A stretch of 31,950 nucleotides of DNA from Welwitschia mirabilis (lineage: Eukaryota > Gnetophyta > Gnetopsida > Welwitschiales). The translations under genes were made by a program, and so were the position numbers. Shown here piece by piece: positions 10,596-21,026 of this stretch. The stretch covers positions 187,153,824 to 187,185,773 of the forward strand of contig JBOZIK010000001.1 in NCBI GenBank assembly GCA_051453625.1. The letters are read 5' to 3'. How positions within the stretch are numbered: the first letter of the stretch is position 1; every line of letters begins with the position of its first letter. The notes under the pieces were generated by a model, which searched no databases, was not told the DNA's origin, and worked only from the letters and a program-made list of their open reading frames with translations.

Positions 10596-11726
10596 TCCCA
10601 TTTAATTTTTTTAAAAAGTAAAAGGTAATTTGAAAGTAGTGGTAAAAGGAAGGATGGTATTTTTATTTTCTTTTGAAATCACAAGTTTAAGAGATGAAAT
10701 AACATTTTTGATAGGATTAGATTATTAAAGTTTGATTGTTTTACAAGATATGAGAATTTTATCCTCAATTAAGATTTATTGAATTTCTATGACTTCTTTC
10801 TTATCTTTCTCCTAATTATTATTTGGATTATTATCTTATTGCATATCATTATTCTGTAAAGTATTAGATTAATTAAAAATCTCAACGAAGGAAATATGAT
10901 CACTATGTTCATTATAGATTGGAATATTTTCAAACTTTCTAGAATTTATTATTCCCTGTCATGCTTATTTTCTACAAGTAAGTGGATACTAGGGATATAA
11001 TATGATATCTCTATACCATTATCTGATGAATCATCATTCTCATTATTCTTATTTAAATGGTGAGTTGAAACATCATTATCTTGATATTGGTCATCTTCTA
11101 TTACACATTGGCCATCTAAATGTTTATCATAAAAATAGGAGCTATCACTATGTATAGTGATTTGATGTTTTCCTCCGTATTATTAAAGTGAGAGATAGTA
11201 GATATAGTGGTATAGGCTTGAAAATGTTATGCTGCAAGAGAACCTTAAAATCTTTGATTTCTTAACATTGGTTTTTGAAGTATGCCTATAAGATCTATAA
11301 TGTTTTTATTGGTAGTTTCTCATCTTTTCTTAAGTATTTGATTGGATCATGTATTAAATCATCTTGGTTGCTTTGGTGGTTGAAATATCTTGGTGAATAT
11401 AAAGAATCTATTTTTCCTTCATATTCCTCTATGGAAGGGAATTGTAATATGCTAAATTGATTATACAATTCTTTTTTAAATGGGATGGGATTTCTAACAT
11501 GTTGAAAGTCATCATCATTATTCCTACATAAAGGATAAAAATAAAAATAGGAAAAACATGTAGATTGAAAAGAGAAAGAGGCTCAATTCCTAGTTTCAAC
11601 ATCATTTTTTATTAGCAACTTTCTTCTTCTTTCTTTGAAGATTTCATGTAGTGTTTTTCGCTCATCCCTATAATCCAATTTTTTTTTCCTTTTAGCAAAG
11701 ATTTCTTGTAGTATTTTTTTATCCAT
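10596..11726 (-). pseudogene. Decayed gag-like frame of the LTR element, copy B
   Basis: From an ATG at 11726 one minus-strand frame can be followed, with an in-frame TGA after 47 codons and a second stop-free run that reaches SIEEYEGKIDSLYSPRYFN and KYLRKDEKLPIKTL. Copy D (15382-16307) has the same protein-like order: CRNND, SIEEYE, then an acidic stretch with DNGI, FENxPxYNEHSDHIS, EDxL and SLKL. The N-terminus is rich in Lys/Arg and holds an in-frame 20-residue duplication (LQEIFAKRKKKL and LHEIFKERRRKL). The position, ~320 bp after the primer-binding site, is that of gag. I see no zinc knuckle and cannot assign a family. Two stops (each CAA TAA) are shared with copy D, so it was dead before the duplication. 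Confidence 0.5.
11639..11726. repeat. 60-bp direct repeat inside the gag-like frame
   Basis: aagatttcatgtagtgtttt at 11639 and aagatttcttgtagtatttt at 11699. The 60-bp period keeps the minus-strand reading frame and produces a 20-residue duplication at the basic N-terminus. Confidence 0.75.
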
Positions 11727-12044
11727 GAAAGAAAGTAATAAAAACAAATAGAGAGGAGGTAAGTAGGATGATCATTCAGAGTGCCCAAAAAGCAAAGTAT
11801 AGATTAAAAAATGTTTGTAATAGTAGCACTCCACAGAATTATACAAAAAACAAAACTAATAATAATATAGGAAAAAATAATAGAAATTAAAATGCAATCT
11901 AAACTAATAAAAATAATGTAAATTAAATTTAAACTAAAGAAAGAAAAAAATACATTATAACACTACACAGGTAAACAACCTAAAGCCGAATCACTTGCTT
12001 GTATAATGAGAATCAACCTTATAAACTTTCTTAAACTCCATCAT

Positions 12045-12060
12045 AGCAATGATATCAATT
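12045..12060 (-). other. Primer-binding site (initiator tRNA-Met type)
   Basis: Minus strand after the LTR end reads AAT then TGATATCATTGCT. This matches 9 of 12 positions of the standard plant initiator-Met site TGGTATCAGAGC. It sits 3 nt from the LTR border, exactly where such a site must be, and identifies 12061-13177 as the 5' LTR. Confidence 0.65.
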
Positions 12061-12688
12061 TGTTCGAGTGTGAATCACATTCTTTTTTAATCACTTAATC
12101 TTCTTTAATAACAACCTATAATCTTAATATATAATTCATACAAACACACATACTAGTATAGAGAGTTCAACCATATTATACATTAGAGAGGTAGTTAAAG
12201 TATATTTTGAAAATTACTTCATTTATAAAGGAAATGACATGATTTTCTATTTAATTTCAAAATGATAAAGAAATAACGATGTGTTATTGGATGATGTGCA
12301 ATGAATCATGAAGTAGAAATGAGATGATAATGCAAGGATAAGATGCAAATTTAAATGCAGTCACTTAATCAAGTTTATAAATTTGTTATCATTGAAGTTT
12401 GTCCTAATATCATATATCCAAATTAAAATCAACTCTAATGCAATAGACTTAATTTCAACATAGAATATAAAGAAGAAAAGAGAGAAATTAGCATAAACAA
12501 ATTAATATTTATTAATTAAAATGTCTTACATCCACTAAATATTAGTCATCCCTTAATGGAGGAAAAATAGCCCAACACTAAAGTAAACTCCTCCTCTAAG
12601 ATAGATGGATCTTTTACTCCATTGATCTTCAAATCATCATAAAAATAAATCATGCATAAAGGATGGGAAATAGAGTGCTAAAGAATGG

Positions 12689-12697
12689 TATTTATAG
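12689..12697 (-). promoter_or_regulatory. LTR TATA box, 5' LTR
   Basis: tatttatag, CTATAAATA on the minus strand, 58 bp downstream of the U3 minisatellite in element orientation. Confidence 0.65.
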
Positions 12698-12754
12698 ATT
12701 TAAATAGGTGGTATGTAAGTAGTGGTGAGAAAGGGATGGATAATACTCAGCCAC

Positions 12755-12904
12755 AAGATTATTCATTATCTTTTTACTCAAGATGCATCATCTTGTTTTT
12801 CCTCAAGATACTTTGTCATGTTCTCTCTTAAGATACTTTATCATCTTTTTCCTAAAGATACATCATTGTTTTTTATCTCAAGATGATTTATTGTCTTTTT
12901 GCTC
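12755..12904. repeat. U3 minisatellite, exactly 25 bp x6
   Basis: Units start at 12755, 12780, 12805, 12830, 12855 and 12880 with no indels. All begin aagat. The first half follows the pattern aagatacttcat and the second half is T/C-rich, usually ctttttcctc. On the sense (minus) strand they form purine-rich repeats directly upstream of the TATA box, the place of LTR enhancers. Confidence 0.9.
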
Positions 12905-13177
12905 ACTTGGATGAACATGTGATTATCCTTAAAATCATTCATAATTATCCACTGATGATTTACCACATCATCATTTTTTCCTTCATTTGTCTAGGATGGT
13001 TATGTGGATTATTCTTAAAGAGTTGCAAAGATCATCCATTTTAATCATAAATTCTACCTAATACTTCTCTTTAACCCTTAACATCACAAATTGGTTAATT
13101 TAACCATTAAATCTATTAAAAGTACGTTAAAACATAATAAAAACCACCATTATATATGATAATTTGGATACACAATA

Positions 13178-14245
13178 GAAATTCATAAATGAACAAGTAA
13201 TATATAAAAATAATTAATATTTTCGTTACATGATAATCACAAAAATAACTCTTAGAATCTAGCATATGTTGTAGTTCATTTAATCCATGTTTATCAGTTT
13301 TAAGATTTAATGCCTTAAATTCAAATCCTATGGTGTCTAGTTTGCTTTTGATTCTTATCCATGTTTTTAAGGCACATCCAAATATGGACTTCAATTTTTT
13401 TAGTATGATCATAAGTGATATTAATTTTGTGGCTAACTTCCAAGTCCATAAGGGCTACTAAGTGGATTTCATTTAACTAAGCATAAAATTAATCCTAGCA
13501 TGTGTAATAGGATCTTATATGAATTAATTTATTTAATAAAAAGATAAAGATACTCTTTGGTACCTCCTATTCAAACAATGATGATTTCTTATATTACAAA
13601 GAATGTAATAAATGTTTTAGCATTTAACAAAACAATAAAAAGCTTTTATAGGGAGTTCTACATAGGTAGGACATATACCCTCTTAAACGAGATGATCCAA
13701 CAAGCAAATAAAATATATAGAAAACAAAATACCAACTATAATATGATACTTATAAGAAAACATAAATATTAGAATTTCATATATAAAGAAGGGAATCTAA
13801 TTCAAATAACTCCATTAAACACAAAAATATAAGTCTTAGTAGAAAATCAAATAAGTATTAACTAATATCATACTATTAAAGAATACAAAAACATCAAATG
13901 GCCATTAGGAATTAGTCCAATATAAATAAACAACATATTATTAAAAACAAAAAAAATCCTTAGGTAAGTCAAATAAAATACAAATAATTTTTTTCATTAT
14001 ACCCAAAAATATAAAGTTTGAATAATTTTATTTTTCACTCTAGGTGCTAGCCAATAGCTATGTCTAAGGTAGGATTTGTGAAGGTCTTATGAGGGAACAT
14101 AGGGTGCTTGTATTTGAAAGAAACAGAGATTTAATTATTATTATTTACCTTCATAATATTATACAACTTATCAAAATACATAAAAACTAATAAAACCAAT
14201 CAAGAAATACCTTAATGATGCATGGAAGCTATTGACCATAACTAA
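13178..14245. repeat. Right flank of segmental duplication (central contig)
   Basis: Matches 16602-17668 in order, for example cataggtaggacatata, tatatagaaaac, aatagctatgtc and gcatggaagctattgaccata. Similarity ends just after the last block in both copies, marking the right edge of the duplicated segment. Confidence 0.85.
13229..13412 (-). pseudogene. Possible LINE endonuclease-RT linker fragment
   Basis: The minus-strand reading LKKLKSIFGCALKTW...LDTIGFEFKALNLKTDKHGLNELQ recalls the KLKxLKxxLKxWNxxxFG...L...D...L.ELE spacer between endonuclease and RT domains in plant L1 elements. The paralogous flank at about 16650-16830 keeps pieces of it (LKKLKPTFVCAL, then IGF and FKTLN) but in broken frames. 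The similarity is to a loose pattern only, so chance is possible. If correct, the LTR element landed in or beside a LINE. Confidence 0.25.
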
Positions 14246-15029
14246 GGATCATTGGACTCAAAGGGAAGGGGTGAACAAATTTTACTAAATAAAAAAGTTT
14301 AAAACAAAATAAAAATGCATAATAATGATACACTTTATTGAGATAACATGGTTTCCAAACATGAGTATGTCCACATATAGAGGATAGCTTCTACTCACAC
14401 CTCCGGATATTCTTAACTTATAAGGAACTAGTAGTTTTTTGGTGCACCACTAATCTTATAATAAGTAAGAGGCTCCTTACAAGAAAACACTCTGTTTCCC
14501 TCAAGGAAAGAGTGGTATTCACAAACATCCCATAAACCATTATAATATTGAAAGTTTTCTTACAAAATAATACTCTTTCCTCCTCAACGCAAAAGTGGTT
14601 TTCATAGGGGCATCACAAATATTATAATAGTGAGAGTCTCCTTACAAGGTAGCACTTTCTTTCTCATAAGTAAAATATGGTTTTTTAGATAACTAATAAC
14701 CTTACATCCAAAAAGCACTCATACGTACTATCTTGAATGCAAACCTTTACAAGGGTTCTCTTACAAAATGTTTGATATTCAAGAATGAGCTTACCATAAT
14801 ATTCAAAAATTAGATCATCCACAATGTATAATAAAAAATAACATACAACAACAAGCTTAAAGATATTGCTTTGATGAATATTTTAGCTCATTGATGTGGT
14901 TATAGGAAACATGAGTATGAATGAAGAATGATAGGAATGAAGATCCAAGAGCAAAAGATGAAAGCAATGTTAGCTTTTTTCTAATGAATCCTTTAACTTA
15001 TTCGTGAGATGCTTCCTTTACTTATGTGT
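14246..15029. other. Spacer containing an 83-bp tandem repeat
   Basis: Not present in the other duplication copy. Apart from the tandem repeat at 14456-14705, I recognise nothing. It ends at a 100-N gap. Confidence 0.6.
14456..14705. repeat. ~83-bp tandem repeat x3
   Basis: Units start at 14456, 14540 and 14622 (periods 84 and 82). Each has ttataata, then a variant of gagtctccttacaa, then (a)cactcttt and an aaagtggt-type block. Units are well diverged from each other. Confidence 0.75.
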
Positions 15030-15129
15030 NNNNNNNNNNNNNNNNNNNNNNNNNNNNNNNNNNNNNNNNNNNNNNNNNNNNNNNNNNNNNNNNNNNNNNN
15101 NNNNNNNNNNNNNNNNNNNNNNNNNNNNN
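15030..15129. other. Assembly gap, 100 N
   Basis: Placeholder gap. The sequence to its right overlaps the contig end at 6939-7061. Confidence 0.99.
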
Positions 15130-16369
15130 AATCCAAATAAAAGATGAAAAATTATTATATTTAGGGGAAACTCTTATTAAATTGATGCAAAGAATGATTC
15201 TCATTTCATGATTTGTCAATGACGCTATTCAAAGAATAGATCTAAGAAATATTAGAAGGCTTATTAGGGTGATTGATTAGGGAATGTTTAGTAATACTAA
15301 GAAATTCCCTTAGATTTAAATTAGGGCATGGATTTACATCAAAAACATAAGGCTTTATACAATTCAAAATTCCAAGAACTTTCAATTCAAGTTTTTTAAA
15401 AGTACAAGATAATGTGGAGTAAGGGTAGAAGAAAGGATGGTATTTAGATTTTCTTTTGAAAACATAAGTTTAAGAGACGGAGAAACATTTTTAATAGGAT
15501 TAAACTCTTTATGTTTGATTGTTTCATGGAATGTGATAAGTCTATCCTCAATTAGGATTTATTGAATCTCCATAACTTCTTTCTTATCTTTCTTTTCATC
15601 ATTGTTGAGATCATTATTTTATTGCAGATTATCATTCTCCAAATTATTAGGTTCATTTAAAAGTTCGTCAAGAGAAATGTGATCACTATGTTCATTATAG
15701 GTTGGGAGATTTTCAAATCTCTCTAGAATTGATTCTTCCCTTTCATATTATTTTTCCAAAACCAAGTGGATATTGGAAATATAATCTAATATCTTTATAC
15801 CATTACTTGATGAATATTCATCGTCATAATTCTTTTTTAGTTGGTGATTTAAAACATCAGTATCTTGATATTCGCTATCTTCTACTAAACGTTGACCATC
15901 TAAAAGCTCATCATCAAAATAGGAGTTATTACTATGTATAGTAATTTGATTTTTTCCTTCTCATTCTTAAAGTAAGAGATAGTATACATAGTGGTGTAGG
16001 CTTGTAAATGTTATGTTGCAAGAGAACATTGAGGTCTTTTATTTTCTATCATTGGATTTTGAAGTATGCCTAAAAGATCTCTGATGTATATATTAGGAGT
16101 CTCTTTCTTTTTCTTAAATCTGGTATTGGATCATTAATTAAATCATCTTGAATGCTTTGGTGGTTAGAAGGCCTTGGTGAATATAAAGAATTTATTTTTT
16201 TCATATTCCTCTATGGAAGGGGATTGTGATATGCCAAATGGATTGTAGAATACTTTTTTAAATGAAGTAGAAGTCCTAACATGTTAAAAGTTATCATTAT
16301 TCCTGCATAAAGGATTTAAAAAAAAAAAAAGAGGAGAAAAACTCATACGTTGAAAACAGAAAGGAGCTT
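15130..16369 (-). mobile_element. Internal region of LTR element, copy D (continuation of copy A)
   Basis: Aligns with about 10340-11582 of copy B. Its first 123 bp are 120/123 identical to 6939-7061, far closer than to copy B. At 16369 it jumps directly into LTR sequence. About 1.35 kb (equivalent to 11584-12928: leader, primer-binding site, and the LTR part with TATA box and repeats) is deleted. Confidence 0.7.
15382..16307 (-). pseudogene. Decayed gag-like frame, copy D
   Basis: Minus-strand counterpart of 10596-11528. Recognisable blocks in order: CRNND, SIEEYE, an acidic block with DDELLDGQRLVEDSEYQDTD, SSSNGIKILDYISNIHLVLEK, ILERFENLPTYNEHSDHISL, SPSLKLMFSKENLNTIL and LVLLKNLN. Within the last ~550 nt a single frame is interrupted only by a few stops. 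Two of these (after NLQ and EIQ) recur at the same sites in copy B. The 5' end is lost in the 1.35-kb deletion. No family assigned. Confidence 0.5.
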
Positions 16370-16601
16370 GAAACCATTCATAATTATTCACTGATGTTTT
16401 ACCATGTCATCATTTTCTCCTCCATTTGTCTGGGATGGCTATGTGAATTACTTTCTTGAAAAGATCCAAAAACCATTAATTTTAATCATAAAATCCTTTT
16501 CTTTTATCCTTGACATTATAAATTAGTTAATTTAACCACTAAATCTATTAAAAGTACCTTAAAACATAATAAAAACCACCATCAAATATGAACACACAAT
16601 A
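16370..16601 (-). mobile_element. Truncated 5' LTR, copy D
   Basis: Only the right ~230 bp of the LTR remains (equivalent to 12929-13177), without TATA box or U3 repeats. It ends acacacaata, followed by aaaat, comparable to gaaat in the central contig. Confidence 0.7.
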
Positions 16602-17668
16602 AAAATCCATAGATGAACAGGTAATATATAGAAATAATTAATATTTCTAATACATGATGATTAAAAAAATAACTCTTAGAATCTAAAATATAATGTAGTT
16701 GATTTAACCCATTTTTTATAAGTTTTACGATTCAATGTCTTAAATTAAAATCCTATGATGCCTCATTTGCTTGTGATTATTATCCATTAAGGCACATACA
16801 AATGTGGGCTTTAATTTTTTGAGTGTAAGTCATAAGTAAGATTAATTTATTAGTTAGCTTCCAAGTCGATAAGGGCTACCAAGGGGTTTTCATTGAACTA
16901 GGCAAACAACTAACCCTAGCATGTGCAAGGATCTTCTATGAATTACTTTATTCAAGAAAAAGATAAAGATAATCTTAACACCTCCTATTCAAACAATGAT
17001 GATTTCTCATAATGAAAAGAATGTAATAAATGTTTTAACATTTAACAAAACATTAAAGAAGTTTGACAGAGAGTTATACATAGGTAGGACATATATCATC
17101 TCAAATGAAATGGCCCAATAAGTAATTACAATATATAGAAAACGAAATACCAACTATGATATAATACTTACAACAGAAACACAAAACTAGAATTCTGATT
17201 TATGGAGGAGGATCATCTAATTCAAAGAACTTCATTAAACAAACAATATAGGTCCTAGAACAAAATAAAAGAATTATTAACTAATACCACACTATTAAAG
17301 AAATACAAAGACATTAAATAACCATCAGGCATTAGTTCAATAGGAACAAAACAACATAGTTTTAAAAAGGAAAAAAATCTCTAGGTAAGTCAAATGAAAT
17401 ACAAATTAACATTTTTCATTATACCCTAAAGAGATAAAATTTGAATCATTTTATTTTCCACTCTGGGTACTAGTCAATAGCTATGTCAAAGGCAAGATGT
17501 GAGGAGGTCTCCTAGGGGAACATAGGATGCTCATATATGAAAGAAAACTAGATTTCTTTATTATCATTCACCTTCATAAGACTAGAGAACTTATCATAAT
17601 ACATGAAAACTAATGAAATCAATGATGAAATAGCTTGATGATGCATGGAAGCTATTGACCATAAGTAA
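16602..17668. repeat. Right flank of segmental duplication, copy D
   Basis: Counterpart of 13178-14245, diverged by scattered substitutions and indels. Ends after gcatggaagctattgaccata. Confidence 0.8.
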
Positions 17669-20140
17669 CCAAACACTTTTTCAATTAGTAGTTATTAAAA
17701 TTTCAAAACAAAATACATTAGTAAGCTACATTTTTTTATATTTTTGTATAGCATAACAACTACAAAAATGATACTATGAAGAAATGTAGTAATAATGGAT
17801 GAGAATAAATCAATAATCTCATATAAGATAACTTTGGCACTCATCTAATGGTTATCATCATCTTCCTTCATTTTATTGATTTGAAAGAAATATTACTATG
17901 CATAACATACAACTGCAACTTTTATATCAATCTAAAAATTCGAAATCTTATGCACTTCAATATTTTTAAATGTCCAAATACTCTATTTTATTTTAGATTG
18001 ATTAACTAATTAAACATAGATAATGAGACCAATCAAGATTAAAATGAATAGTAAAAGTATTATATCATGGGTATTGTGTTATTTAAAAAATAAAAAAGAA
18101 AAGAAGATAAAGACCACTTTAAAAGAAGTAATTAAATGATCTATAATATTTTTAAGAGGTTAGTAGATATAAACAAATAAATACAATGCACATAATATAA
18201 TTGAAAACAGGGAAGAAAATCTAATTTATCATATTTAGTTAGAATGTAGATAAGATAAATTTTGAAATAAATATTATCAACCTTTCTAATCAATTACTAC
18301 CTCACTTATTAAGTATGTTCAAAATGTCATAATGACATTTGAACAGAAATCAACCTTTACTATTATGCATATGTTAATTAAATAAACAATTCTAAAGTAA
18401 GTAATAAACAATACCATATTTCATTCCTTTTATGATAATGATTCAAACATCATATCATTCATTATGTAAGAAAATATTTCTCCTCAACCAAGTAAATAGT
18501 AAATGCAAAAATGACAACTACATTCCTATCTTGGAAGCAAATTAATACTCACTCACCAAATTAATAATTCAAAAAGTATGAAACAACTAATTCCTACCTA
18601 TAAAAATTCAATTGAAAAATAACTTTTAAAAATGATTCATCCATAAAGCACAATGCACATCCTTACCAGTAATTTCTTAAAAATGTAGAGTTGAAGGAAG
18701 TTTTATTTGAAATATCTAGGATCAAAACTAAATATATAAAGGCCAATAATGATTATTTAAAAAATGTAAAGCCCACCTAATTTGTATAACTATTAATGAT
18801 TAAAAGTAAATAGATGAAAGTTGGACTAATACATTAGTAACTCAAATAATTACATGCTTAAAAACAAAACAAATTTAAACATAACAAAAAGATCTAGAAA
18901 AATTGATACTAAAATTAGATAAAATATCTTATATACTATATTTTTTAATTATATCTACTCATAATATATAAGAAAAAATATATATTTTTATATATAATAG
19001 TATTTATATGCATCCAACTTACTTTAATAAAGCTTACATTACTTTTCACAAAGTTTAAATACGCATGGTACTAAGGTTCTCTATAACTATGAAGACATAA
19101 AATGCAAGGGTTCTAAAACCTATAATAATCCCATCCTCTACATGCAGGATTTAAATATTATAAACTATATTAAATATGACTTTAAAGAAGTAGAAGGTAT
19201 AAACCTTGATGTTATCTTGTCTAATAGTTTATTTGAGCAACATGCTATTTATTCTTTCCTCATGATATATTTTCTTACAAATACTAGGTTATCTTCTATT
19301 ATTGAAGTTCTTCCTAGATTATACTAATTTCATTTTATTGGATTATTAGATCATAGCCTTTAAAGTAAAATATCTTGCTCAAAAATGTTTCTACTAGATA
19401 AGTTCTGAGAAATATCTATGGTAGAGAATGCTATTTTCTTAGATGCCTTGATTCATCATCATGCTATCTCAATAATTTAATAATGAAAATTGAATTTTAA
19501 CATTAATTCTCTATAACATCATTGTATATCTTATTTTGTGATGTTTCCAAATTTGCCTCTTAGTTTTAAGAAATTCCAGCATAAGATTGTTAAGCTTCTT
19601 AAACTAATTATTGATATTCAAAACTTTTCTTTCTTACTTGCAATTTAAATAGTGTATTTTTTCAATATAAATTTGAATTAAAAATAAATTTTTATCCCTT
19701 AATGTTAATCCTCTTACCCATTAATAGTAGGTTGCTTACTTTAACTTCCAAATTATGGCAACTATTACCATAGATAAGACCATTTATTTAACCATTGTTC
19801 CCTCTTGTAATGAAAGATGTTTACTAATTAACTTTATAATAACAAAGATTAAACTTCTACTTCAAGCTTTTTTTTAGTTAAAATTTTGTGTCTAGTAGTT
19901 AAAAAAATGCACACGCTCCTATTTCAAAAAATGCTCTAAAAAATGATAATCAATCAAGTATAGTAGAGTTCAAAAGGTATAGAAGACTTTAAAATTACGG
20001 AAACACATGAATGATATGATACATTCTTGATGGATCTTCAAAGAAAACTAAGCTTTTTAATTTAAAAAACTTTCATTATTACAAAAGCCTCAAAGGATAG
20101 CATTTAGACCTTTAATCAATTCAAGTTTTAGAAGCAAATA
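17669..20140. other. AT-rich spacer
   Basis: No gene or repeat family recognised apart from the possible LINE fragment at 19142. The part around 18930-19010 is almost pure A/T. The last 5 bases (aaata) may be the left target duplication of the solo LTR. Confidence 0.6.
19142..19405 (+). pseudogene. Possible LINE endonuclease C-terminal fragment
   Basis: A 61-codon open frame continues past one stop. It reads INLDVILSNSLFEQ, then IIEVLPRLY, and then LLDHSL. The end of plant L1 endonucleases reads LDRVLxN...W... followed by LPRxxSDHxPL. The spacing and order fit, but the key SDH triad residue is changed (LDH). It is on the same strand as the RT remnant at 22973, with the solo LTR between. Weak; chance cannot be excluded. 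Confidence 0.25.
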
Positions 20141-20729
20141 TGTTGTGGTATGTCTCATTTTCTTATTGTCTTCAATTTAATGATCTTTAATGATAGCCTG
20201 TAATGTTAAGCATCTAATTCACATAAACACACACTAGAATAGGAAGTCCAGCCAATGTCATACTATAGAGAGGAATTCAAAAGTACATCTAAAAACTTGC
20301 TTCACACAAAGAAGGAATCAGAACTGGCTTTCTATTTAACTTTGAAATAATAAAACAATGCAATTCTAAATGCAATTCAAGAATGAAACACAGCCTTAAA
20401 TGCAATTTTCTAATCAAGTTAACCAATCTATTGTTAGCTAGTTTATCCCTTATAATCTGTATAAATTACAAATTAATGTCACTTTAATTATAACCATCAT
20501 AGACTATAAAGAACATAAAAAGAAAATTTGTATAAACAAAATGAAATTTTATTAATCACAATGCTTCTTACATTAGCGAAGAAATAGTCGCCTCTCAATC
20601 GAGGACACATAGCCAAACACCAAAGTAAGATCCTCTCATAAGCTAGATGGATTCCTTACTCAACTAAACTCCAAACATCATAAGAACAATCAATGCATGA
20701 AATATGAGAAATAAGGAACCTAAGAGGGG

Positions 20730-20738
20730 TATTCATAG
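20730..20738 (-). promoter_or_regulatory. Degenerate TATA box in solo LTR
   Basis: tattcatag (CTATGAATA on minus) at the position of CTATAAATA in copies B and C. One substitution would weaken it. Confidence 0.5.
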
Positions 20739-20897
20739 GTTTGGATTGATGGCTTAAGTCACCAAGGAGTAATAATAGACCAAGAGTAATCATATCACTG
20801 ATTTTGTAATGGATGATATCTATTTTATAATCATTAGAGATTTCATTCAACTAGGTGTTATTTGGATGACCAGGTGGACAACATGAGATCTTTTATT

Positions 20898-21026
20898 AAT
20901 GTAACATGTGAGTGTAACATGTCTTCCTAGTGTAACATTTTCTTGGTGTAATGACTATTTCGTGTAACATGTTCTTTAATGTGTCTTCTTAGTGTAATTA
21001 TTTCTTGATGTAACATCTTCTTCCAT
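20898..21026. repeat. ~16-bp imperfect tandem repeat in solo LTR U3
   Basis: The block (g)tgtaaca(tg) recurs at 20900, 20913, 20931, 20947, 20963, 20993 and 21009, separated by T/C-rich spacers such as tcttcctag and ttcttgg. It is upstream of the TATA position, where copies B and C have the 25-bp array. Confidence 0.75.

Larger units (their letters stand above)
8618..12044 (-). mobile_element. Internal region of LTR element, copy B
   Basis: About 3.4 kb between polypurine tract and primer-binding site. In element orientation it holds a leader of ~320 bp, a decayed gag-like frame (11726 down to 10596), then ~2 kb without recognised coding. Reading by eye I find no integrase, reverse-transcriptase or RNase H motif, so the element looks non-autonomous or internally deleted; that reading was not exhaustive. 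It carries a G-rich insertion near 9228 that copy A lacks. Confidence 0.7.
12061..13177 (-). mobile_element. 5' LTR (copy C) of the element in contig 7162-15029
   Basis: About 1.12 kb with ends tgttcgag and cacaata. It contains the TATA box (12689-12697) and the exact 6 x 25 bp U3 array. It is flanked on the right by gaaat, nearly the gaact before the left LTR (7571-7575), which suggests a 5-bp target-site duplication with one substitution. Together with 7576-8600 it delimits a 5.6-kb element. Confidence 0.8.

Noticed and set aside
15702-15941. 79-codon plus-strand frame
   Set aside because: Antisense shadow of the decayed gag-like frame, which is supported on the minus strand by comparison with copy B. 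The 11275-11460 plus frame is rejected for the same reason.
18930-19010. Nearly pure A/T stretch as a possible matrix-attachment site or origin
   Set aside because: Composition alone in AT-rich DNA; no supporting motif or repeat structure.
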